Shown: one piece after another, positions 10,896 to 22,765 of the stretch
Numbering within the stretch: position 1 is the stretch's first letter
How the letters are laid out: every line of letters begins with the position of its first letter
Origin: Pterois miles
Taxonomy: Eukaryota > Chordata > Actinopteri > Perciformes > Scorpaenidae
Length of the DNA: 64,000 bases
Direction of reading: 5' to 3'
Assembly: GCA_947000775.1 (NCBI GenBank)
Contig: CAMQGK010000008.1
Location: forward strand, 12,781,501 to 12,845,500
Made by a program: the position numbers and the translations under genes
The notes under the pieces: generated by a model
Database searches by the model: none
What the model was told of the DNA's origin: nothing
The model's input: only the letters and a program-made list of their open reading frames with translations

Positions 10896-11999
10896 TACTT
10901 TACTTCAAATTACTTTATTAAACCCCAAAAAATCTATTTAAAATTCTAGCAGAGGTCGAAAAGTTTCCAAATATGTATAACTTGAAATATCTGGAATATT
11001 TTTATTAAAATGAAATAGTGCAGCCATAAAAGTCTTGGCTTTGAATATTTCATTCAGTGTAGCTTCAGTGAATTCATAATGTATCTGATACTGTCTGACA
11101 GTGTGGAATAAGATGATTTTAACAACTTATGGATAAGGATAGCAACAGTCAGCGCTACACTGTCAAGGCTAGTAAAGACCCTGGCGAGGACGCTGAGATT
11201 GTTATAAAAGCAGAACGGCGGGGCCAACTGAGGACGCGGCGCTGAGAAATGGAGTCAGTGTCATTTGACTGGTAATGACCAGCTATGAACCTTGAGAGAG
11301 AGGACTACACATAAAGACGAATGCCAGAGAGAGTGAGTGCGTTGAGAGGGGGAAGAGGGAGGGATTGGAGCGCTGCCATCCTGATCTGGTTGTCCCTGAC
11401 AGATGGCCAGTGAGACACACGAGCAGCTGATGTGTATGACTGTCTGCTTCCCAAACAAAAGGACACGTCAACGCAGCCTCTACTTCCCTCTCTACCTGTT
11501 GTCCTCCTCTCCACACTGTCTATTTTGGTCTTCAATTAATTTAATTCAATGCAGTGTAGGAGTTTGTGATGCATCCTTCTAAAGCCAAGGAGAGGATATC
11601 AAAAGAAAGGGCACGGTGAGAGAGCAACCCTCAGATTCTAATCAGCATTATTAATAATAAGTTGCAACAGATAAACACTCTTCCTCTCCCCACCAGATCT
11701 TCCTCCCTCTCCTCCTCCACTCCATCCGCTATTAACATGAGTGATGAATATTCATCCAGCGCTTTAATCTATAGCTGAGCTCATCTAGAAGAGCCATGTT
11801 TGTTTTACAACTGGGTGAGAGCTGGAGGAGGAAGATGTGCTCATAAATATACTGTACATGATCAGCACCATAATATACTGGGTGTTTTTTTCCCACAGGA
11901 TCTGATGTGCATGATGCATGTACAGTACAGTATGTTCTATATGTATTTGTACTGGTAAAGGCTACAAATACGATTAACTTTCCAATGTATTGATCGCAA
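10896..11999. other. Unique sequence, possible regulatory stretch
   Basis: No exon is supported. The part at 11560-11790 has several AATTA, TAATAA and CATTA cores in otherwise balanced sequence and looks unique. That is the kind of composition seen in fish conserved non-coding elements, but only alignment could show it. Confidence 0.3.
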
Positions 12000-12440
12000 A
12001 ACCAGTGCAGTGCCCGTCCAAAACGGATAACACAGATTCCTCACTTTATATGATGCCTACAAATTAAACTCGTGAGCTTGTGTTTACAACATGCTTGGCG
12101 TTCAAATGGTTAAGTCACGTGAACACCGCTGCTAGGCAATGGCAATATTAAGGTTACTGGAAGCCACAAAGGCTAACGATTTAGCAAGCTAGCAAGCAGG
12201 TAATATAATGCAGGAAAGGAATCGTAACAAAGGTAAAAGATGAGGCCATTGGGACTATCAACATTTTCCTCAGATGTATTATAAAATTACAAAGAAAAAC
12301 TCTATACAACATGTCTGGTTACACGTCGCTGCTTTCAGAAACTTTCTACGTAAGAGGTTGTGAATACCATAAGAGTTCATAGGGACACTTCTCTTCAGTA
12401 CGGTAAACATGACCCTATTTAAAGGCAGCAATAATTAGAT
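12000..12440 (+). repeat. Dispersed repeat M, copy 2
   Basis: Partner of the copy at 1840-2300. It carries the GTTTAGCAAGCTAGC-like block (here GATTTAGCAAGCTAGC near 12178), the CTTTCAGAAACTTTC block and the GTAAACATGACCC block in the same order and spacing. The 22-bp tandem duplication of copy 1 is absent. Confidence 0.6.
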
Positions 12441-14049
12441 GCGTCACAGTCAGGGGAAAAAAAATCACAGTTTATAATAATTGTGCCAGATTTGCTGCTC
12501 AAATTCTTAGACATAATTGAAACAAAGGGTCCCTGATTTCAGTCAGGAGTACACAAAAGCAGCAGCGTGACTGTCAGCTTTGCCGGCTGAAATGACAGCT
12601 ATCGCTTGCAGATGTTATCAGCTGTAGCTTGCTAGCTAATTAAGTGCATATAGGCTCCATGAGTTGTTTGAGAACGCTGTCTCCAACCTGTGAAAAGGGT
12701 CTTAAATATGCATTTGATGGCTGCATACTGTACATCCTGGTGTTTAAAGGCTGAGAGACATCTACTGAATAAATACCTAGAGGTCTGAATGACTGAATGA
12801 GGTCTGCTGGTTTGCAGTAAACACAAACACACTGCATCTCTTCAGCTAGCAGCAAAATGTGTGCCTGCACAAAGTTTTACTTTCTTCTTGCTTCTCTGTC
12901 TTTTATCCACACTTTCCTCCTTCTTTCTCCTTCTCTGGTGCCATCCCAAACACTCTGTCCTCAACTTCCTCGTCGTCTTTGCCATTCTGCCCCCCCCCCC
13001 CAATGTCACGCGATGGACATGAAAGTTGTAGTACTGCTGTTTGGCCACTACAAATATTGGGATCAACGTCCAGCGCTCTTCCTGATCTAGATCCCACCTC
13101 CTCTGCTGCTACTCAATCTCAGTGTGTGTATTGAAAGCATGTTTGAGTTGTCACAGCAGTGTGGTGCAGCACAGCAGGACATCGAACGCCGCCGCCGCCT
13201 CTCTCGCTATCCCTCATTCTTTTCTTTCTCTCCCTCTCTGCATCTAAGAAAACGGGAGTCTTCGCCCCTCGGCTCCCGAGGAAATAATGAGGTGCGGAGG
13301 CTCCGCCGCTGAACAGGGCCTGAAGAGTGAGGTGCGAGAAGGAGCAGGCCTGAGAGACTTGTTCCACTTGATGTTGGAGGGGAAGGTCACACTCGGTCCT
13401 TGGTGGCATGTTGCCGCAGACCGCCAGGGGTGAGGGTGTCTGTGCACGTCAGCGTGCGTGTCCCCATTCCTTTTTTGTTGATCCTCAGCCGCTCCCACCT
13501 CTGGGACCCATGATGCACTGCAACTGGAGCAATTACAAGAAAAGTGTTTTTGTGTGTGTGCATGTGTGTTTGCTCGTTAAGCTTCTACATATGCACCCAG
13601 AGACGCAGAGCGAAAAAAAAAAAAAAAAGTAGGTTAGTCTGTTTTTGTCTTTCATTCCCCCAGCCTCTCACTTTCGTTGCCTCTCACTCCTCCGTTCCTT
13701 TGCTTCCTCAGCGCAGCGCCATGAAAAATGAATAAGACAGTGTGGCTTGTTTGATCCTCTCTCGCAGCATGTGCTGTAATTTGAGATGGGTGGGGTTAAG
13801 ACGACCGTAAACCCGCTCTCATAAGATGACGCAAATCTGGACGCGGCAACTGCAGCCATCGAGGCCCGACCCGTCTTCCCTCCTCTATCTGTCCTGCCTC
13901 TTTATTTTATCTACCTTCCTTTGTTTTACCTTCTCTTCAACCCTCACTCCCTATTTTCTTTCTCCCCTGGGTGCAATTTTCACTGAGATATATTCGAAGC
14001 TCAATACTCATCTACTTTTCTCCTAAATCTTGCCGGCTGTGTACATTGT
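12441..14049. other. Non-coding with short low-complexity tracts
   Basis: Contains a C run (12991-13000), a TG-rich patch (about 13545-13570) and an A run (13612-13628). CT-rich stretches around 12880-12990 and 13640-13960 give long spurious frames on both strands. No exon is supported. Confidence 0.4.
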
Positions 14050-14520
14050 GAGTTTTAGTGTGTGGGCAGCCAGCAGCAGCCCTCTGACCACGAGGAGAGG
14101 ACAAATCCCCTGCTCATAAACCCATAATCTTTATAGCTCCCAACAAGAATAATTGCCCTTTCAGGTCAACAGTAGGCGCTGCCACTGACTGTAAAGTCAG
14201 ATTCCCATATTTGATTGCCCAGTTTTAAATTGATAGCTTAATTCAATAGCTAAATAAGTTGATGTTAAGCTATATCAGTCATTCTAACCTTGGACCATAT
14301 GCTAGTGTGTGTGCCAAATCAAAACTGAACTGCAAAACCTTGGTACAGAACCACACTGCTCAGAGAGAGATCACCCAGTCTCACATGGCACACTCCGAAA
14401 CACCAAAACGACCCAACTGAAACCGGGGAGTGATCCTGGATCATGTCTCCCGGCTGCTCAGAGGCTCGGTAATTAATTACAGCGGCCAATAATAATTAGG
14501 GCTGGGCACCAGCGAGCGGT
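14050..14520. other. Possible conserved non-coding stretch
   Basis: Unique, balanced sequence with homeodomain-like cores (GGTAATTAATTACAG near 14468, AATAATAATTAGG near 14488) and no repeat features. Candidate enhancer by composition only. Confidence 0.25.
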
Positions 14521-15867
14521 CGCCGAGCAGAATGTGGAAAACTTGGCGCTTGATCTGGTGTCCGTCTGCAGCCTCGGAGCCCCGTGGGCGCTGCCATGCC
14601 ACGCTAGCACCTGCTCTCAAAACTGCGGCAGCTAACAGCTTTCTGTGAGTGTGTGTGTGTTGGCAAGGGAGCTGGGTGACATGGGCTGTTAGGAAAGGGA
14701 GGGAAGAGGGGCTCGGAGCGCTCTGACAGGGTGGTTGATTCACAACAATACGCCAGCGTCAGCCGCTAGCCTCTTGGGCTTACTGAACGGTGGCGCTGTG
14801 ATTCATCTGCTTTAATTCACTGGAGCTGGATGGCGTTGTGGCTGGGAAACAGGCGCTCCCTCGTACATGTGTGCCGCGTGAACAGGTGCGGGAACAAACA
14901 GCGGCGTACACAAGGGCCCGTAACATGGCAAACAAGTGCACAATGGCACACATGTTCATATAGCAAGCGTTTATTGTTGCAGTCTGTACAGTACAATGTG
15001 ATCTTAATGTGCTTGTTCTTGCACAGATGTAGACCTGTGTGACTCACAATGAGCACACACAAAGCATAAAAAATGAGCATTCAAGTTTGCATGCAGGCAC
15101 ACTGGGTTCATACAGAGGACTATACAGGCAGACACTGCTGTCATGGAAACTCTGTGAAAGTGTACTGAAATGTCTTAAATTGTGGTTTTTGTTCACCGAC
15201 TGAGCAATTACAAGTATGAACAACTGTTTCATGTGCACATTATTGAGATTATAAACATTTATTTTAGCTTAAGAACATGTGTTTATGCATATGGGCTCTA
15301 CTGTACATATTTAATTGTTTTATGAGGCAATCTATGCAGAGCTTCTGCAATAAAATGTATTTATTCCCTCCATGTGAATATCTGATTAAGTGCTGGCTTA
15401 CTATGCAATTTGCACATCTGCACGCACTTGTGTTTATCCTTATTATTCCATCTGTACGGTTAATTATGGGAAGAGCTACTGCCGCCCACTGGCGCATTTG
15501 CTTGTAACCTGTAAACCTGTCACATGCTGTATTTTATATGCTGCATTCATTTCAGAATGCCTGCTCGCTGTTGTTTGTGCTCAGCCAATCGTTTTCTTCG
15601 GCGGCTGATTGTAATTGGTATGTTTTAAAACTCTGTGGCCTTGCAATCATCAATCAGGACACTGATTAAAATAAAGCATTGTATTTTTCTGATTAATAAT
15701 GCTGCATGGAAAAGTGTGCAGTAAGATAAATATAATATTTCAATAAAATAATGTCTCTCTGTGTAGAATTGATCAAAGTATAGTAACTACATAACTACTC
15801 GCAATCACACATCAGAAATACAGTACAGTTTTTCATTAAAGTACCGGAGTCCAGATATTAATAAGAC
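14521..15867. other. Non-coding; nothing assigned
   Basis: Short frames on both strands have no family resemblance. The part at 15380-15700 is AT-rich with several TAATTA-type cores. Nothing else stands out. Confidence 0.4.
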
Positions 15868-16909
15868 CCCCTTTACACCTGATGTTTTGGGGCATTGGAC
15901 TGCGATCAGATCATACTTGACCACATGGATATACAGTTGCGGATGCAGCCACTGAGGACGGATTGAGATCCGATCCGGGACGCATTGTGACCACATTGAA
16001 CACAAGCGTCAGTGCTACTTCATTTTCAATTCGCATACACACATGAGGAAGTATGTAACGCTCAGGTTGTTCCTACCATTTCTTTGGGCTCTGGAGCTTT
16101 AGTAGTAATTGACGGTGAATATTTGAAGCTTCATCTGGGTTTGTGTGTGAAGGGGGCACGTCTCCTAGCGCTCCTCCCGTCCCAAAGCCACCGTGAGCAG
16201 AGCGGTCACCGCCACCACTCCGTCTGCGCAATAGACTGTGTATAAGAAGTGGAAGGAGTCAGCATGACCTCACCCACTGGTTTGTGGGCTGCCGTTTTGA
16301 AGCCTTGAGTTCGCCATTTTTGGTATGTGGCGATCGCCAAATTGTTTTTTGCAGCCAGAAGTGACACAAGAGGGTGGAGCTAAGTACAACCTAATGCTAA
16401 ACAAGACAGGTGACCAATAAAGTTATAATTACAGTGTTTACTGAGGTAATAAATTAAGTGAGAAGTAGACTCATTTTCTCATAGACTTCTATACAATCAG
16501 TCCTCTTTGTGCAACCAGAGGAGTCGCCCCCTGCTGGATATTAGAAAGAATGCAGGTTTAAAGTACTTCTGCTTGGCTTCACTTCTCAGACCCGGAGGTT
16601 GCCCACTGGTCTGGGCTCTGCTTCTCCTCTCAACACCCCTCTATGTGTGAGCGAGTGTAGACGTATCCTTCACCCCTTAAACATTGACGCTTTGATGCTG
16701 ACGTGTCTGCGCAATATGCACCGCCTCTTCAGCGGCTCCCGGCTGTAAGCCAGGTGCGTTATGCAGCCTTCCTCTCAACCCTTTCAGACACAGTGATCAG
16801 ATCTCAGTGTGGACACTGGAGACACATATTATCATTAATGTAATCAGGTTAAATCATATCTAGATCCAATTTGGGTTCAAGATGCACTTTAATGCCAGTG
16901 TGTAAAGGG
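15868..16909 (+). mobile_element. MITE E with a second repeat nested inside
   Basis: The left end reads CCCCTTTACACCTG (15868-15881) and the right end CAGTGTGTAAAGGG (16896-16909), forming an imperfect terminal inverted repeat. Sequence just inside both ends belongs to a common fish element that starts and ends with the CCCTTTACAC motif. The middle, 16232-16612, is a copy of repeat F, so the original element was about 660 bp. No coding sequence is present. The superfamily is not certain. Confidence 0.6.
16232..16612 (+). mobile_element. Dispersed repeat F, copy 2, nested in MITE E
   Basis: Same order of blocks as copy 1: GTATAAGAAGTGGA at the start, TGGCGATCGCCA near 16330, GTAATAAATTAAGTGAGAAG near 16446, and CCCCCTGCTGGATATTAGA near 16526. 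It carries about one to two units of the motif that forms a 14-unit array in copy 3. MITE E sequence flanks it on both sides. Confidence 0.7.
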
Positions 16910-18026
16910 CATCTTTGAAAGCACATTTGTAAAGTGTGTATTTTATTTAGAGAGACTTGAAGAAATCTGTTGCATCCTCACAGGGACATCCCACATGGAT
17001 GTATATTTGTGGGTGCTTACTGTACAGCCACATGCTCCAAAAAACTTTTAGCATCACATTAGGAATGGTTTAGCTCTCTCCTTTAAATGTACCTTTTGCA
17101 AATCATGCCAAACCGAGGCAATTGCCAAATTATTCAGCGCTAATCACACAACATTTAAACACTCTCCTCCACTGCTTCCCCCTCGCTCTGTGAAATCCAC
17201 CTCACGACCCTCCAGCATCTGCCAAGCTAGCTTGCTCAAAGGCACACGGAGCATTTGCATATCACTCCCCCTAATGCGTTCACAGTTGCAAGGGTGCTCA
17301 TTTGTTTTGCCAAATTAGGAGGGTTTTTTTCTGTTTTTAGCTGTGGGATCCCTCTCCCCCTTTTAGCTGTGATCCTGCTGTGGAAGTGAGAGAGAGGCAG
17401 AAAGCAGACATTCGGTTCGCTCTGTGAAAGCTATACACAACAATGTAATTCAAATAGTGCCTGAACAGCATGTCCTTCCAAACAAATGCTGTGTATATGT
17501 ATATCTGTGTAAGCATTTTGCCATCACCCCTCCCACTCACATATGGCTACCTTCTGCTCCAAATACTTCAGCCAGGACTCCCCTCAATGTTAACATACAG
17601 CCACAAATATACTGAGTGTCATAAATAATGTAGCTCCATTCAACATGCATTTAAAGGGCTACACAGCACCTCTTCAAATGCTCAACGGCAGCTTTAATTT
17701 ACACACATAAACAAAGCCAGAAGGCAAAAAAGTGTTTAAAGCTGCTCCACTATAAATAAATGAAGGACTGACTGATTCATGGGAAAGGTAAAAATGATTT
17801 CTATTAACATGCTCAAAGTCATCTGTATTGTGTATGACCTTGGGAGATACAGTAGCTTTTGTCATTTAACTTTCATACTGTATGGTGATTAGATCACACA
17901 CAGGATACCACAGACTTGTCATATACATGTATACGCAAATATTAAGACGTTTCATAATACTCTGTTAATTGTACTACTACAGTATTTTGTTAATAATGTA
18001 AAGAAACATTTTCGGTAAGGATCTCG
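16910..18026. other. Unique sequence with a POU-like octamer
   Basis: ATTTGCATAT near 17254-17263 matches the POU octamer core and sits in unique, balanced sequence (17090-17310) that has other TAAT cores. It is a candidate regulatory element only. No exon or repeat is recognised in the remainder. Confidence 0.3.
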
Positions 18027-18027
18027 T

Positions 18028-18503
18028 AAAGGTGCAGTGTGTACGATTTGGTGATATCTACTGATGTGGTTGCAGACTGCAACCAACTGAGTACCCCTCT
18101 GCTCATTCCTCCCTTTCCAAGACTGTGGCAACGTGAACCGCAGAGGGCAAATCCGTGGAAATGTCGTTCGCCTCGCTCAGAGACCATCCTTATCCAGAAC
18201 CACGGTTTTGCAGTCTGCAGCTCACCTTACCACAGTTTCACAAGCGTGTCGGAGAACTACAGTCGTCTTCAGGAAACATAAAAACACAAAAGCCCCTGTA
18301 GAGCCAGCGTTCGGTTGGTCCATCCTGGGCTTCTGTAGAAACATGGTGGACTCTGTGAAGAGGACCCGCTCTCTATGTAGATATGGGCTCATTGTCAAAC
18401 ACGATTCTTAGTTTCAGGTGATCATAAACTAAAACATATTTATGAATATTATATTCCATGTTTGCTAATAGATGACCTGAAATGTTACACACTGTCCCTT
18501 TAA
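18028..18503 (+). mobile_element. MITE C, copy 1
   Basis: The left terminus AAGGTGCAGTGTGTACG and the reverse complement of the right terminus, AAGGGACAGTGTGTAAC, form an inverted repeat matching at 17 of 21 positions when extended to 21 bases. TAA or TA flanks both ends (18027-18029, 18501-18503), which would suit a PIF/Harbinger-type element. The body, about 470 bp, aligns with 29953-30395. The 92-codon frame inside is chance: it has no family motifs and is broken in the other copy. Confidence 0.7.
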
Positions 18504-19454
18504 GTATAATTACTAAAAAGCTGTGACCAAGATAAACATGTATTTGTCACTGCTCTCTGGTGGATAAACTACTACTATAAACTACCAACAAAGGTGCCAA
18601 CTCCTTTACATCTGCTTGTTTGTCGGTTGGGCTCTATAAAAAGATCTGCATTTATGCCATCTGTGCTTTTTACTGAGGCACAATATGCGCGATTTTTTAC
18701 TTATTATTCTTGATTTGTGGAGAAAAGTCATCAATCTCAAGAATACATGTGATTTTGTGCACAGAAGACAGATGTCATTGACAAGAAAAAAAAACTTTCA
18801 TTAAAAAACGTTTGCTGCAGAGACCTTCCAGATCATTTCCGAGTCATTATTTGCATATGAAATGTGACACCAACACGTACTGTCCTTTTCTCCTGGGAAA
18901 CAATACATCTTTGACACAAGTGAACAAGCTATCTATTATAACATTAACCAAGATAACGGGGATTAGCATGACATTCAGAGGGATGATTACAGGAGAGGCG
19001 CTTTGGAGTGCAGCTGGACACAGATGATAACTGCGGTATAGAAAGTGATTCAATACAGTATGGTATCATCCAAGAGAATTAAGTTCTGTATTAAAAGCAG
19101 ACAATAGGAATCTATAATTTCTCTCTGGTGTCGGCTTTTGCCTGAAGATGACGTAATCCGAAAGGAAATTCTGGTTTAGCAAAGGTTAAAGGGACTCAAT
19201 TAAGACTTTGAATACTGCAGCACGCGGTAATTAATGTATGACTAGACTTTAATTAGCAAGAAGACTGCCTCCTATTAGTCACTGTCATTCACACTCAACT
19301 GTTGAAACCCATACATTTAGTATACAGCCTGCATAATGATGAGTACGGGTCACTAGGATGTGTGTTTTTGGAGTCCGTAGTTAAAAGACATCATGTTTAA
19401 CTTCAGCTGAGGGAATGTATGTTTCTATTTCACATGTCTAGCTGTGATAGCATA
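18504..19454. other. Non-coding; nothing assigned
   Basis: AT-rich with ATTTGCATATGAAAT near 18850 (another octamer-like site) and TTAATTAGCAAG near 19250. No exon is supported. Confidence 0.35.
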
Positions 19455-19478
19455 TGTGTGTGTGTGTGTGTGTGTGTC
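19455..19478 (+). repeat. Short (TG)n microsatellite
   Basis: About 11-12 TG units. Confidence 0.9.
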
Positions 19479-19872
19479 CGCAGCATGGAGCGTGATGGAC
19501 CAGCACTGAGAATAATTAACTCTGATGACCCGGTCACTGCGGTAACGGGGTAACCGCTGTGACTGGAACGCCTGTCAAATAGACTGGTCATCGCGCTCCT
19601 CAGGCGGCACCGGATGAAGAGGAGCCTTCACACACTCACACACAAAACACACATATGCGCATACACACAGGCAGGCAGGCCGAGGCACATCCAGAACACG
19701 GAGCTGTCACGTATTAATTAACGCATTTGCCACCTCTGTTTGCTGAATAAACACAATGTGCCACACCTGTAAAATTGTCTCCACTGAGCTGCTATATATA
19801 CACGTGTACGTGTCTGTTTAGTACACTTGGCACACACTTGTTCCCACCATGCTGCAGCAACAGTACTGACGT

Positions 19873-19885
19873 GCACACACACACC

Positions 19886-19969
<84 letters not shown>
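19873..19969 (+). repeat. Long (CA)n microsatellite
   Basis: About 45 CA units after a short CCCCC interruption. All Thr-His and Val-Cys frames across it are translations of the repeat. Confidence 0.97.
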
Positions 19970-19971
<2 letters not shown>

Positions 19972-20150
19972 CATATGGCGAGAAGCTGGCTGTTCGTTAG
20001 CACCCTTGACATCTCTGACAAATTGACTCCTTTATGCGAGTGGAAGTGTGCGGCAGAGTTAGGGAGGCGGGGGTTGAGGGGACGAAGGCAGGGAGGCCAC
20101 AAGAAGGTAGATCATCTCATTCACACGGGCCGAAGGAGAGCGATATGATT

Positions 20151-20152
<2 letters not shown>

Positions 20153-20203
<51 letters not shown>
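20153..20203 (+). repeat. (CA)n microsatellite
   Basis: About 25 CA units, 184 bases beyond the longer array. The intervening DNA is unique. Confidence 0.97.
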
Positions 20204-20207
<4 letters not shown>

Positions 20208-20259
20208 CCACCTGTGACATCACCAGCAGGCAAAAAAAAAAGCCTGCTTCCGCAGTGAC

Positions 20260-20485
20260 GAGCTAAGATGGAGGAGCTGGAGAGGGAAGGAGGCGAGGGA
20301 CGAGGAGCTGGGCTGATGGAGGGCAGGGGCGAATGAAGGACAAGAGGAGGAGAGATGTCAGAGAGACAGAGTTTTGAGGATGAAAGGAAGCAAAAGAGTG
20401 AATAGAGAGGGTGCTGGAGGAAAAGGCTGATTGATAAAGACGCTATTGAGAGAAGATTTAAGGGGGAGAGCGGCAGGGATGTACT
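20260..20485 (+). repeat. Purine-rich tract
   Basis: The plus strand is mostly A and G (GGAG, GAGG and AGGA runs). The opposite strand gives a long Ser/Leu/Pro frame that reflects composition, not a gene. Confidence 0.6.
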
Positions 20486-22765
20486 GGAGGGCGACTCCAT
20501 CTCAACGACTCATCTTACCACACTGTTTAGTTATGAAAGACAGTTTGCTCACCTTAAGTGAGCTCATTTAAAACCCTATGATAGGGGTTCATAGCGTGAG
20601 GTATAAGAAACTTGACTTTCTGAGAACAAGATGTCCTTTGGGAAGTGATATAAAGTTAATGCTGCACTAAAGCAAAGTTTTTATGAGATGTTACTTTCTA
20701 TAATTCCTTCTTTCTACAATAAACACAGCTGGCAGCTACAGCGTGATTTGGGTTAGGGAGAGATGGCGGTAATGGCAAGTAAATTATGTTTAAATTAGGG
20801 TTTTGTTTTTAAAATAAAGGCATTAATTGCAGGTTTGTGCTCGGACACAAACTGCAGTCTCCTGCATGAAAGATGGATGTATTGCAAGCAGAGTTATGAA
20901 AAAAATGGATGGAAGTGGAGAACACAAGTCTATGACAACACGTTAGCATATCATTTATCAGCTCATTTATGCCTCACGGGAACAACAACAATACATGTCG
21001 CTATCAGATCTGTCCAGGACTGGAAAGAAGGGAAAGCAGAGAGATGGCTCACTCCTTAGTTACTTCCAATGTCGCTGCGTCCGACATCGACGATGGAAAT
21101 AGGTAACGAGCAATCAAGCCGATGCTTGTAACGTCAGCCAGAGCTAGCAAAATATCAGTAGTAACATCTCTAATTACAAGCTGCTCCACCTCCTCAGCCA
21201 CCTCACCCATATTTTACACCTCTCTACACAAAAGGAGACACTACTATCTGCAAACGTTAGATGCAGATTCATCCATTGCAATCTGCAAACATTCCTTGGG
21301 CTGTTTTAGTCCAGAATATTACTTTAAATAAAAGCACAAGTTAAAACAATCTCATGCATTGTTTAGTGGCCAGTAGTATACATGTATGGGGCATTCACAC
21401 CAGTTGGTGAAAGGCTGTAGTCGTGCCAAAAATCACTTCGCAATCTTCTGAATCAATTCACAGATTCCAAAAAATCTTAAAGCTTAAGCCTTTGGGCACA
21501 TTTTGGATCTGGCAACTTCATAATTAGCTTTGCATGCTGAAGAAGAAGTATTTTGTGAATACGTTGTACTCCCAAAGAATCCCAAAGACTATAAATAGTG
21601 CCAACCCAGTGATGGTCTGCTCAAATGGAAGAAGCAGGTTTGAGTGTCGCTGCGAACACAGATTTCATCAGTTACAAAGAACGTGTTATACACTAGGCAC
21701 TATGAGCTTCTGGTTGCCATGCAACAGTAATCTCCACCGAAGTAAAAAGTCCAGGAAAATAAATCCATCCCTCCAGGTACAACTACATTTCTCTGTGTCA
21801 CACTGGTGTGGCATGCGGCAAAATTTAAGGCGAGGTTTGTTTAGCTCGGAGTACCTGCCAAAACCCAAACCTGGAAGCACAAACGGGGTTGCAGATATCT
21901 TATTTTGGAATCAGCGCCACGTGTGGTTTTGCTGATTATCTAATTTTCCTCTCATGAAAGGGCTCAGCTGTCTGCTCCCTCCTCTTTGTGTCTCTTAATC
22001 TTGGTCTTGTTTGTAAAGTACGATATGCATTGTACCTCTGTGCTGATGACAATAAATCTGAGTGTTAAAAAAAACAACCTGAGGACGACAGAGATAAATG
22101 AGGCAGAGGAAATGGATGAGGAATGGGACAGCCTCACAACTCTTAACTAATTCCTTCAGCAGGGGACATCGCAGAGAGCATGATTCATATCCGGCATTAT
22201 GAAGAGAATGATGAATCTACTGCCATCGGCCGTGTATTGTCCTCAGTTCGACATAACAGACTACGAGTATTCAAACATCCAAAACAAGTTGTTAAGTGTA
22301 TCACATGAATGAAAACACACTGTTGATAACATACTGTTGACTACAGCCGTATGTATAAATTCAAAATGGAAACCATTACAAAGTAAAAAAAAAAAAAAAA
22401 AATCACTGGATTACAACCCATTTGGATTAATATTACAGGGGGAGGAGGGTGATAGAAATAATCAGCTACTAGATAGAAAAGAGCAGGATGTTTGCCTGTA
22501 ATTACTAGTCTTTGTTGTATAATTATTTAATAGCTGGTGTTGGCTGGCTGTACAAATTAAAATGATGGCGGTCTGGTTTCTGTTGTTCTCAAAGAGCAAC
22601 CTCTGACCCGTTTAAAGTGAGACCGTGTGACGTTTGAAAGAAACACATTTTTACTCTCGCAGATGAAAAGCTCAGTTCATGAGTAGCAAATTGCACTCAT
22701 GCTCAATTAGCTTATGGTGGCTCATGAAGCAAACTTGTCACAGATACAGTCGGTTATCCAGTTCT
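20486..22765. other. Non-coding; nothing firmly assigned
   Basis: A 133-codon frame at 21534-21935 has no recognisable motif. A stretch at 22040-22075 ends in GACAATAAATCTGAG followed by an A run, like the 3' end of a retrotransposed transcript, but no 5' part is recognised. An 18-base A run lies at 22385-22402. Confidence 0.35.

Noticed and set aside
18133..18411. 92-codon frame
   Set aside because: Lies wholly inside MITE C and is not preserved in the copy at 30 kb.
19775..20258. Frames with long Thr-His or Val-Cys runs
   Set aside because: Direct translations of CA/TG arrays; no other protein features.
21534..21935. 133-codon forward frame
   Set aside because: No motif, no splice context and no homologue I recognise; kept as unassigned.
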